64,000 bases of DNA, taken from assembly GCA_021927905.1 (NCBI GenBank), contig BLLK01000069.1, forward strand, positions 3,162,001-3,226,000, given 5' to 3'. Position numbers and translations under genes: made by a program. Below the pieces are notes generated by a model. It did no database searches. It was not told the DNA's origin and saw only the letters and a program-made list of their open reading frames with translations. Each line of letters begins with the position of its first letter. Positions within the stretch are counted from its first letter, which is position 1. This document shows, piece after piece, positions 1 to 9,123 of the stretch. The DNA is from Chaetoceros tenuissimus. Lineage: Eukaryota; Bacillariophyta; Thalassiosirophyceae; Chaetocerotales; Chaetocerotaceae.

Positions 1-10
1 GGAGAGGATA

Positions 11-609
11 ATGGACGCAGAACCAATATTGCACGAGCCGGACCTTAAAGCTGTACCGAATAAACCAGCACTCGTGACATCCAAAAACCACAGTAAGAAA
101 AAGAAAGGAATAACTTTAAAGTGGGACGAACATGCTATTGAAGAACACGATCAGCTCCGTGGAACCAGAATGAAGGTAGGTTGAGCAATTCCATTTCTTG
201 TGTTGTATCCAATAACTTTGAGTTGTGACTGACAATATTTTACTTGTACAAGATTGACGAACCAGATACACCTTACGCATACGATCACCATTCGGATAGT
301 GAAGCAAGTGCGGGATCCCACCATTCTAGAGATGCAAAAGTAAAGCACCTAGATTGGAATCATTTGGAGAATAAGTTAGGTGCTGTAGCTGCTGTAAGAG
401 CAAATTTGCCATCTTCACCAAGTTTAAGTGGAGGTAATAGTTCTGGACCAGATTCTGATTTTGAACTAGATGGTAGACGGACAAGAATGAAAGCAAAGGA
501 ATTCGAAATGCATAGAAAAGCACATTACAATGAAATGGAAGCACTTAAAAAGTGGAGAGCTGAACACCAAAACGATAGCGACGACGAGGACGAGGATGAA
601 GTAATGTAA
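11..609 (+). CDS. Protein phosphatase 1 inhibitor-2 family protein (I-2/Glc8-like)
   Basis: Two exons, 11-175 and 253-609, flank a 76-77 bp GT-AG intron at 176-252 and give about 173 residues. The spliced product has the I-2 signatures: LKWDEHAIEEHDQLRGTRMK (the KxQKWDE-type block), then KIDEPDTPYAYDHHSDSE (the MKIDEPxTPYH block with the GSK3-type threonine), and near the C-terminus EFEMHRKAHYNEM, matching the family's FEMKRKxHYNE helix that sits over the PP1 active site. The tail is acidic. In other eukaryotes I-2/Glc8 binds PP1 catalytic subunit and tunes its activity and metal loading. The ATG at 11 is the first one in the window and leaves a short basic N-terminus, so an upstream exon outside the window cannot be excluded. 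An inhibitor-3 gene lies at the other end of the window. The family call is firm; the regulatory role is inferred. Confidence 0.88.
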
Positions 610-708
610 ATCCTGTGTTTTTATTTGAGCTCTAGTATGTCGAATAACAATAATGAGCCTACCTTGAAACAAAGAATTGACTGAATTGAGTGAAATAAGA
701 GATATTAA

Positions 709-1144
709 GGGGCTTCGGGAATCCTCGTTTCGACGGGCTTACGGGAAAAATCTCAAAAATATGGCAGAAAAATGGAAAAATTCGATGCATCCCAATGTTT
801 TCATATATTGCTGTATTGATGAGAACAATTCAATCTTTTCATGAATAGACTCATATATTATTTTACAAAGTAAAAAGCCCATAGAACCAATGAATATATC
901 AGCATACAAGTGTACATATTGCATCGATCGGAATCCGCATTTGAGACCTTTTTTCGAGAAATAATGTATTCATACTTCTGTAACTCATAATGCAATGCTT
1001 CTATTTCTTACACTGTAGAAACATTCATATTTCTTCAATAAGATCAACACGCATATGAATATACAGGTGGCGCCTTCTCTCAAATTAAACACCACAATAG
1101 TAATCAGAGTAATCGACGAGCACTTGGAATTTCCCTATCTTCAT
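709..1144 (+). repeat. Left terminal inverted repeat of the element
   Basis: This 436-bp arm pairs with the reverse complement of 2682-3117. Three mismatches are visible, near the middle and inner part of the arm, while the outer 230 bp or so look identical. Similarity stops abruptly after the CTATCTTCAT stretch at 1135-1144. Each arm carries the same 61-codon open frame reading outward, a by-product of the repeat rather than a gene with any recognisable domain. Confidence 0.9.
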
Positions 1145-1763
1145 TTTTGTTTTCTATGTCTGTCCCATTCGAGATTTTCTAGCTTTGGCCTTTACCTTAA
1201 TCATGGCACTTTGTAATGGATTCTGCGCTTGGTTTGATGTTCAGAATATCAATCAATAACAAAATCACCCACCGTGTTAATTCATTCCACCTTATCTGAG
1301 TGGTTTCTTTCACGACATCGTCGAAAGCAAGAAACTACGACTTCCTGCTCATCCATCATTGCATAGTTTGCATATCTGATCAAAGTTATACTTTATCACC
1401 ATCTCATTTATCGGCATTTCTTGCTTATTGCAGCGTAGCAGTACAAGCAAGACCATCAATTTAGCTACTCCTGAGTTTGACCTTCTCTCTGATGATTGAG
1501 CGAACATCTAGCCTGACCAAGTGTGTTTCTTTGCTAATGGTGAATTTGAAATAGATTTAATTCGTTTTGTTTTGTATTTAATTGTCATCTATTATTGAAG
1601 GAAGACAACGAAAGGGATGTTGCTTGTTGTTACAAGAAGCAATGTGAAAGAGTACGTAGGTACAACAAGACTATCAGTAAACAGAAGTTATTCTTGCAAG
1701 AGGGCTTGTATGTACCAAAGTGAGGGCATAAAAGAAAGCGTAAAAGAAAAGAAATGATATGGA

Positions 1764-2066
1764 CTGAAAACAAATGAAAACAAATGAAAACAAATGAAAA
1801 CAAAACAAAACAAAACAAATGAAAACAAAACAAAACAAATGAAAACAAATGAAAACAAATGAAATGGAACAAAAAGGAACAAATGGAATTGGGCGAAAAC
1901 CAAGTACGTACGTACTGGTATGGAAAATGGAACAAAATGGAACGAAGTGGAACAAAAACAAATGAAAACAAATCAAAACAAAACAAAACAAAACAAAACA
2001 AATGAAAACAAAACAAAACAAAACAAAACAAAACAAAACAAAACAAATGAAAACAAAACAAACAAT
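1764..2066. repeat. AAAAC/AAATG low-complexity tract in the element core
   Basis: About 300 bp of imperfect CAAAA and CAAATGAAAA units, interrupted at about 1865-1940 by less regular sequence with GGAAC repeats. On the plus strand it is almost free of T outside the ATG units, giving strong strand asymmetry. The long Phe/Cys-rich minus-strand frames over it are compositional artefacts. It probably arose by slippage inside the transposon. Confidence 0.85.
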
Positions 2067-2681
2067 CAAATGACTCAAAAATCCAAAAAAGAAAATCTAA
2101 AATGGTCAAACCAGAAATTGAAATGATATAATAAGTAGTAAGTATGTAAAAGAGTAAATCTGCACAACGACGGTGAACTGCAATCTACACGTACTGAAAC
2201 TGTTTTGATTCCAGATGGTGTGTACAATACAGTACTGTCTCTACAAGTAGTACTTTCTCTATATTACTGAGAAATGAATACAATAAGAGAGAGTACAGGG
2301 AGCAGTTAAAAGACAACATAAAGAAAGTCAAGCACTGGTCACATATAGTTAGTACATGATTGCTTCCTCAACATTCCTGTTTGAAAACTTGGATCTGAGT
2401 ATGATTGGTGGTTGGTTTAAAAGATGAGATTGTGTCATGTAAGTATGAATTTCTTTTTACAGAGCTTTAGAAGGACGCAACATGTACGCAACGAAAAGGA
2501 ATAAGTCCATGTATTGTATATATGGTACATTCACAACACAAACGCAACAAGAATCTTAACTGTTGCAGACAAGATTAAATCTCTATCTTTGCAAAGCATC
2601 ATCAAGTTGGAGCAAATGTTTGTCCCTTTAAAAAATTGTTCTTAGTCTTCATAAATAAAGTGATGGACCATCGTACCAGAC

Positions 2682-3117
2682 ATGAAGATAGGGAAATTCC
2701 AAGTGCTCGTCGATTACTCTGATTACTATTGTGGTGTTTAATTTGAGAGAAGGCGCCACCTGTATATTCCTATGCGTGTTGATCTTATTGAAGAAATATG
2801 AATGTTTCTACAGTGTAAGAAATAGAAGTATTGCATTATGAATTACAGAAGTATGAATACATTATTTCTCGAAAAAAGGTCTCAAATGCGGATTCCGATC
2901 GATGCAATATGTACACTTGTATGCTGATATATTCATTGGTTCTATGGGCTTTTTACTTTGTAAAATAATATATGAGTCTATTCATGAAAAGATTGAATTG
3001 TTCTCATCAATACAGCAATATATGAAAACATTGGGATGCATCGAATTTTTCCATTTTTCTGCCATATTTTTGAGATTTTTCCCGTAAGCCCGTCGAAACG
3101 AGGATTCCCGAAGCCCC
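2682..3117 (-). repeat. Right terminal inverted repeat of the element
   Basis: This is the mirror copy of the left arm. Its outer end reads CGGGGCTTCGGG-type sequence on the minus strand next to TAA at 3118-3120. With the left arm it could fold a transcript into a roughly 436-bp duplex with a 1.5-kb loop. Confidence 0.9.
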
Positions 3118-3468
3118 TAAATGTAAAATCCCATGCACTTGGTTAAAACCTAGTCATTAAAAAACATTATTGTAAAAATTTATTATTCCTCGTTTCATAT
3201 GTTCGTATATAGCTATATACCGAGCTAATTACTGAAATCAATATCTCCTTACCCATGGCGGATACTTATTATTCAAAGCATGCTTTTATGACCACCAATC
3301 AAATCCAAAAAATGAAGCACAAAAGGATACGTAGAACATTGCAGAAGTGTAATGAACTATTGGGATCAATATCAACTCCAATGCACTCAATACAACTTGT
3401 TCTTTGTAGAATCAGCGATATTGTTCAATCATTTACCATTACGCTCATCAAATAATCAAAATTAAATC
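3118..3468. other. Upstream region of eIF6
   Basis: 351 bp between the transposon and the eIF6 start. It is AT-rich and contains a 66-codon ATG frame (3255-3455) ending just before eIF6, with no recognisable domain. It may be an upstream ORF or chance. Nothing else identifiable was seen. Confidence 0.4.
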
Positions 3469-4301
3469 ATGGCAACGCGTACCTCCTTTGAAAACTCTAA
3501 TGAAATTGGTGTCTTTAGTGCACTCACCAACTCATACTGCCTAACTGGTACGTCCAATCATGTTGCAAATGTACTTTGTATTTGAATTTCAATATGACTA
3601 ACATATGATAAATCTATATAGGCGTTGGAAAATCTGAGAATTTTTATTCAGTATTTGAGTCTGAGCTCTCTGATCATATTCCTGTAATCCATGCTACTGT
3701 TGGAGGATGTCGTTTTGTTGGACGTACGACTGTTGGAAACAGAAGAGGCCTTCTTGTACCTTCTACAACCACTGACCAAGAATTGCAGCACTTGAGGAAT
3801 TCCCTTCCTGACCATGTTGTTGTACAGCGTATAGAAGAGCGTCTTTCTGCATTGGGAAATATTGTCGCGTGTAATGATCATGTTGCTTTGGTTCATCCTG
3901 ATGTCGATCGTGAAACTGAAGATGTAATTAGTGATGTATTGGGGGTCGAAGTATTCAGACAGACTGTTGCAGGACAAGCACTCGTTGGGTCTTATTCAAA
4001 ATTCACAAATCAGGGAGGAATGGTTCATCCAAGAACAACTGTTGAAGATATAGAAGAATTGAGTAGTTTGCTTCAAGTTCCGCTTGTTGCTGGAACAGTA
4101 AATAGAGGAAGTGATGTATTGGGAGGTGGAATGGTTGTAAATGACTGGACTGCATTTGTTGGATTGGATACCACAAGTACTGAAATTTCTGTTATCGAAA
4201 GTATATTCAAGCTCTCTTCGGGCAGACAAGGCAACTCTGGAACTGGTCAATCAAGCATTGTTACTGATATGAGGTCTTCTTTGATAGATCAGCTATCATA
4301 A
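3469..4301 (+). CDS. EIF6: Eukaryotic translation initiation factor 6
   Basis: Two exons, 3469-3547 and 3622-4301, with a 74-bp GT-AG intron give 252 residues, close to the usual eIF6 length of about 245. The start reads [20 protein letters not shown], the classic eIF6 N-terminus (R-x-SFENxxEIG-F-LTN-YC). Diagnostic blocks follow: [78 protein letters not shown]. This is the five-fold pentein repeat protein. eIF6 works in nucleolar 60S maturation and blocks 40S/60S joining until SBDS/EFL1 releases it. It converges on the SET gene, with 128 bp between stop codons. No unusual residues were seen. Confidence 0.97.
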
Positions 4302-4429
4302 ACAATTAAAGTGAGATTCATTCAATCTTAATAACTCTCTCATTCTAACTTTCAGAAACATGATTACAGCGAAACTTCCGTTTGTCTATTATTTCTTCTA
4401 TTTTAGCATTTTTGAGTACCCACTTCATT

Positions 4430-7400
4430 TTACTTCATTCCTTTGTTCAAATCTTTTCGAACAAGGTTTCTAATCCTTTCTTTTCTACCACGACTAGTTC
4501 TAGCTCTTGCTATAAGAGATGACGATTCTGGGAGATCCCAATTCATAAAACCACGGCAATTCTTTGCGCCACATGAACATGGCAATCTTGTATCAAGATC
4601 ATTTTCAATTGGAAATTGATAATCATAGGTGATTTCTTCTCCAGCTTCTATAGCACGCTGACTACTGACAATAACTCGTTTGAGATGTTGATTAGGAGCA
4701 TCTCCATCGATAATCTTTGCAACACAGTTTGGATCGCAACTATGATTGATATACCTTGCGAAACCACCATGTTTAGTTGCATCAATGACAAAATTTGCAC
4801 TAACACGAAATTGGTAGTCTTGAATTCTGTTTGCTGCATACAATTTCTCCCTTTGATCAGTCACTGGATTTACGACATATTCGCCTACATATTCAGCTAC
4901 AACTTCTCCTTTTTGGAATGAGTGGTCAGCATATAGCCCCCAGCCTTGAATCTGACTACCTCTTACAGTCACTGAACTCTCACCCTGAGAATCTTTCATC
5001 TTGTCTAGTGCAGTAACCCTTTCACGTTCTTTCTTGCTCGCCATTCCTGTACTTTCGAACTTGCGAGATTTTGCTACTCTTGTCTGGATATCATCCATTC
5101 TTCTCCGCTTTCTTTGAGATTCCGCATACCTAGTAAGTTTCGCCTCAAGATGTATATCTCTTGTCACACAACGTCCACACAAATTATCAGGAGAAGTTTT
5201 CTTATCAACACGCCACTTTTGGACCTTTTTCATAAGTCCCAGGACGTCGCCTTCTCGCCAAGAAGGGAACGTTTGCAATTTTGCCAATGAACTAACAGAT
5301 GCGACCTTTTTATCAACTTCGTCGCGCAACTTTTCATCGTCAGTGGGCGAGCGGCGAATACAAGATTGATAAGTATCAATTGTATTGTACATAGACCCTA
5401 ATGATGCCTCCGCTGAGGCAGCAGCGCGTCTTATCGCCAATGCACCATAGTAAGCAGTCTCATTTTCTTTGGTCCTTACATATTCGGCTTCCAATTGACT
5501 CATTGTCCAATCACTTCCCTCTTCTAGAATTTCAATCGCACCTGGCCAATTCTTTCGAAGATCTACAAATGGATCATCTTCATTATCGTTCTCAATGTCG
5601 ACACTGTGTTTTCTTTTCTTTTGACAATTCCGCCCTTTTCTCGAATAAAAAGAAGCATGTGCATTTTTAATAGCAGCCATCCAATCACTAGCACGTTTCT
5701 GCATTATGTCGAAGGCATTTCTCAATTCATGGGCGGTCACTGCATAAATAGTACCAGGTGGATTATAAACAAGAGAGTTTGTGCAAAGCAATTTGATGTC
5801 CGATGCAAAAGCCCCAAGGGTATTGTATTCTTTGGCAAAGACTTTTGCTTTGATTTTGCTAAAGTCAATTGGCTCTTTGATAATATTGTAGTAGCTTTCG
5901 ACATTAATAGGCACAGGTTCTGCAAAGAGCCTCAATGGATCTCTTCTAATCAACCCTAGAAGAATTCCACTCGTAGCAATTGAAAGGCATCTCTCTTGAA
6001 GTTTTGCACTTTCTTCCTTGTAAGCGACTTCTCTAGCCCTACTTTCGGCCCCCGAATCCGCATCAGATGATACAGTTCCGCGGCGTGCATGCCTTCGAAG
6101 AGATTGCTTCTTTAGTCCTTCAACAGAGAACTCGTTACCATTTTGTATAATATCATCATTCGAGGACGAAGAAGCGTCATCATCCATATTTTTAGACGAT
6201 TCTTCGTCCAGAGACTCATATTCTACTTTCTTCAATTTGGCTTTTGCAGTGAAAACTTTTGAATATTCTGGCATGATTGTGTTGGGTTTCCATGGTTTTG
6301 TCGATAGAGCTTTGGCCATTTTCTTGTCGTCTTGTGTTTGATCATCATATTCTTCTGTTTTCATACCGGCACGAACAAGCATAGTACTTTGGATATGAGG
6401 AGAGGAGCGAAACTTGTTGCCATCTACTTTTGTTGCAGATTGAACAAGTAAGAGTGCGCGGCGACAACTTATGCATCCATGTTGGTCTCGTACGGTAGAT
6501 TTACACTTTCCACATATGAAAAGCTTAGACTTCTCTTTGTTATTATCCTCATCTTTCCATGCACTCGACGATATGAAAGATATTTGGTTTTGGTCATTTG
6601 CGCTCCTCTTATTCTTTGAACACATCTTCACAGCAACCAATTTTTCTACAAAATCCATAACATCGTCATTACACGAGGTTGGATTTGTCAAAGGATAAGA
6701 TGGGACATCTTTATGCCTCTTCAAACCATCCATATATACCATGTTTTCGACAATATCTTCCTTTGCAACTGACTTCATGCCAACCCGAGTTGCCAAAAGT
6801 GAAGGATACGGAGGCTGCAATTTCCCTCTATACTCAACAGCTGGAAATTGCCTTTTCAAGATTGGACAAAAATGATTCCATCCTCTCGTACAACCAATGC
6901 ATTGATCCCCAACACTCGTCGCTATTGGTCCTTGAACATTGAAATATGGAACCGTAGTATGTGCATAGTCCGGGTTTTCTCCTTGAATTGGTTCTCGATT
7001 GGGTTGAACCATAGGTAATGGATGGAAACGAGTGTCCTGTAGCAACTCCATCATAATTGTATTTTCCTGAGTTTTCGATGAATTGCACGAAATTCGAGAC
7101 AAAGAAAAAAGTTTATCTGCCTTCTTTTTCCAATATTTTTCATCATCTATATTTTTGTCAGGAGTAGATGTCTGAATGGCATCTGGCATATCAATCATTT
7201 CAATCATTTCTCGAATAATTTCTTCTTGCTTCCATAGAACGACATTCTCTGCAAATTCGTCAATGGCATATGCAAGGTATCTTTTTCTTTCTTGGTCTGA
7301 CGCTGATTTCCACCAAGAATAACCCTCTCGTGCAACAATTAAATTCTTCTCGTACCCCTTTGGTGCGCGTTTAAATGACTTATCTTTCCGGCCGAGTTTT

Positions 7401-8413
7401 CGTTCGAGGCGAAGTCTATTGTCCCATAGATAATGAAAAAATGGCTGTACAGCACGGACAATACCACTTTCTGTTCTTTCAACTTTTTCCTCCTCTATTC
7501 CACTCTCTTCTTCAGCTTCGTCAACTATTGGTATTTCAACTTGATTTGATGCGGTATGTTCAACCAAAACCGGACTAGAGTCCTTAGTGTATGATTCTTT
7601 CCTCATCTTTTTCTTTCTATCGTCAAGGGATGGCCTACCACGTTTGCGTTTCTGTTTCTGTTCTTTTGGTGGAGACGGTGCTGTTTCTTTCAAACTTCTT
7701 GCGCGTCGGCGCCTTGGTCTTCCCGTCGAAGTGTTTGCTTTACCAGCAGACATACAGTCTGGACAATACCATGGATCATCGTCTGCATCTAAACTTAGAC
7801 GTGACTCGCATCCAACCGGAATACACTTGGGATGGTATACTCGCGGACAACCATCACAGCAAACTACGTCACCAACATCTAGACAAAGCGCACAGTAGTA
7901 AAGATTTCCGTCATCACCTAAAATATGCTGAACACTTTTTTCCTCCTTCAAAGGTGTTGCTTTACTTGAAGTGATAGTAGGAGACTGTGTATTTCTTTTC
8001 TCTCTGTTAATCTGTGACATTTTTCTCTTTTGATCACTTGATGGTGCTCGAAAAGATGTATCTTTTCCAACATCGCCATTCGTAGTGTCGTTACTTTTTT
8101 GCCATTTTGGGAGAGGGTCCGAAAAGGGGACACCACTTCTTTTCCCTTCATACATAGCATCATTTCTAGATCTAGATTTCTTCTTGCCAATATCACTATG
8201 TGAGTGACCCCCCACTCTTTCAACTAAGCATCCATCGATGACAAGATTCACAATTTTTTTGTCCCCATTTGGGAAACGGGCAATTAGAGTTCTACGTGTT
8301 CTTTTCGAAGGAGATGTACTATTTGGGTCCACAATAAATGGATCCTTTTCGTTTCGATCCGACTCTGTATGGTTTCCCGAACCTCCTCTAGCTTCAGGCT
8401 GAGTTGTAGACAT
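4430..8413 (-). CDS. SET1/MLL-type histone-lysine N-methyltransferase with PHD finger and bromodomain
   Basis: A single 1327-codon frame. In order: a basic N-terminus; a PHD finger at about 170-222 (CALCLDVGDVVCCDGC through HPKC to WYCPDC); an HMG-box-like helical block at about 330-395 (YSWWKSASDQERKRYLAYAI); Cys-rich patches (QCIGCTRGWNHFC, ICGKCKSTVRDQHGCISC); a bromodomain at about 800-905 (PINVESYYNIIKEPIDFSKI, NSLVYNPPG); and a SET domain at about 1145-1270 with GWGLYA, YINHSCDPNC and GEEITYDYQF, closed by post-SET CSCGAKNCRGFMN. The SET and post-SET regions resemble KMT2 (SET1/trithorax/MLL) enzymes, so H3K4 methylation is the likely activity. FYRN/FYRC and RRM domains typical of MLL or SET1 were not recognised. 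A different H3 lysine specificity remains possible. Confidence 0.9.
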   Translation of the reverse strand: MSTTQPEARGGSGNHTESDRNEKDPFIVDPNSTSPSKRTRRTLIARFPNGDKKIVNLVIDGCLVERVGGHSHSDIGKKKSRSRNDAMYEGKRSGVPFSDPLPKWQKSNDTTNGDVGKDTSFRAPSSDQKRKMSQINREKRNTQSPTITSSKATPLKEEKSVQHILGDDGNLYYCALCLDVGDVVCCDGCPRVYHPKCIPVGCESRLSLDADDDPWYCPDCMSAGKANTSTGRPRRRRARSLKETAPSPPKEQKQKRKRGRPSLDDRKKKMRKESYTKDSSPVLVEHTASNQVEIPIVDEAEEESGIEEEKVERTESGIVRAVQPFFHYLWDNRLRLERKLGRKDKSFKRAPKGYEKNLIVAREGYSWWKSASDQERKRYLAYAIDEFAENVVLWKQEEIIREMIEMIDMPDAIQTSTPDKNIDDEKYWKKKADKLFSLSRISCNSSKTQENTIMMELLQDTRFHPLPMVQPNREPIQGENPDYAHTTVPYFNVQGPIATSVGDQCIGCTRGWNHFCPILKRQFPAVEYRGKLQPPYPSLLATRVGMKSVAKEDIVENMVYMDGLKRHKDVPSYPLTNPTSCNDDVMDFVEKLVAVKMCSKNKRSANDQNQISFISSSAWKDEDNNKEKSKLFICGKCKSTVRDQHGCISCRRALLLVQSATKVDGNKFRSSPHIQSTMLVRAGMKTEEYDDQTQDDKKMAKALSTKPWKPNTIMPEYSKVFTAKAKLKKVEYESLDEESSKNMDDDASSSSNDDIIQNGNEFSVEGLKKQSLRRHARRGTVSSDADSGAESRAREVAYKEESAKLQERCLSIATSGILLGLIRRDPLRLFAEPVPINVESYYNIIKEPIDFSKIKAKVFAKEYNTLGAFASDIKLLCTNSLVYNPPGTIYAVTAHELRNAFDIMQKRASDWMAAIKNAHASFYSRKGRNCQKKRKHSVDIENDNEDDPFVDLRKNWPGAIEILEEGSDWTMSQLEAEYVRTKENETAYYGALAIRRAAASAEASLGSMYNTIDTYQSCIRRSPTDDEKLRDEVDKKVASVSSLAKLQTFPSWREGDVLGLMKKVQKWRVDKKTSPDNLCGRCVTRDIHLEAKLTRYAESQRKRRRMDDIQTRVAKSRKFESTGMASKKERERVTALDKMKDSQGESSVTVRGSQIQGWGLYADHSFQKGEVVAEYVGEYVVNPVTDQREKLYAANRIQDYQFRVSANFVIDATKHGGFARYINHSCDPNCVAKIIDGDAPNQHLKRVIVSSQRAIEAGEEITYDYQFPIENDLDTRLPCSCGAKNCRGFMNWDLPESSSLIARARTSRGRKERIRNLVRKDLNKGMK

Positions 8414-9123
8414 GTCTAAATCAGCAAAGAGTGTCTAGCTGACTGATAGATATATCTAGAAGCTTTTTTCTATTGTTGCCTTGAAATTTATTTCTAGACG
8501 CTAGACAAACAAAAAGAACCATACAGGTCGAGTCAGAGATGTTCTTAACCAACATAAATATATATATTGCGTATCGTCCAGTGTCGAATGGATTCTTGTT
8601 CAGTCCCTCTCTCAAATACTCATGATTTATGTCGGCAGTAAAAAATCTTACCTTCGATGGAAATTCACAATCGGCTTAGCTCTTATACAATGATAATAAA
8701 TAGCGCTAGAAATATTAGCTGAGAAAATTTCTTTCGAAATCAATCAAAAAGACACCTTTGTATTTGATGCTTCAAGATTTGGTTGATATCAAAATAAATG
8801 GGTTCGTGCTGGTCGACAAACTTTTTTTGGAAGTTGAGTAAAAGTAATTTGTGAGAGAGGGGTGCGTGTGCTGAAATAACGTCCTTGATGAGACATTTTA
8901 GATCTTGGAAGAATCCTCTTGACTAAATTAGACATTTTCTCTTCTAAGCTTTCCGCGTTGGCTAAAGGAGATTACATCAGCCAATCGTTCTGAAAAATGA
9001 AAAAAAAGTGCAAATCTCTCTCTTCATCTTTGTACTCTGTACTTTTTCTCTTGCACTGTTGTTAGAGTTCGATAGATTTCTCTACTTACTCTATCAATAA
9101 AAGATACAATAAAAAATATAACC
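8414..9123. promoter_or_regulatory. Shared divergent promoter region (SET gene / NOB1)
   Basis: 710 bp between the start codons of two divergent genes, so it must contain both promoters and 5' UTRs. It is AT-rich, with a pyrimidine-rich stretch at about 9010-9060 before NOB1. No specific binding site was recognised. Confidence 0.45.

Larger units (their letters stand above)
709..3117. mobile_element. Non-autonomous DNA transposon with 436-bp terminal inverted repeats (PIF/Harbinger-like ends)
   Basis: The element begins GGGGCTTCGGGAATCC and ends with its reverse complement, flanked on both sides by TAA (706-708 and 3118-3120), a likely 3-bp target duplication. A 3-bp TAA/TTA duplication with G-rich ends is typical of PIF/Harbinger-class elements and their MITEs; that assignment is inference. 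The arms span 709-1144 and 2682-3117, and by eye differ at only about three of 436 positions, so the copy is young or its arms have been homogenised. The 1.5-kb core has no transposase-like frame; its longest frames come from an AAAAC-type low-complexity tract. It sits between PP1 inhibitor-2 and eIF6 without breaking either gene. Confidence 0.82.

Noticed and set aside
1630-2126. Long Phe/Cys-rich minus-strand frames and a Lys/Asn-rich plus-strand frame over the AAAAC tract
   Set aside because: They are produced by the low-complexity repeat, contain no domain and lie inside a non-coding transposon.
739-3087. An identical 61-codon frame in both inverted arms
   Set aside because: It is the same DNA read twice because the arms are copies; no domain, and too short to support as a gene.
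3255-3455. 66-codon ATG frame just before eIF6
   Set aside because: No recognised domain, lies in the eIF6 leader; could be an upstream ORF but there is no evidence.
5401-8223. Numerous 60-130 codon frames on both strands over the SET gene
   Set aside because: They are antisense or shifted reading of a strong single coding frame.
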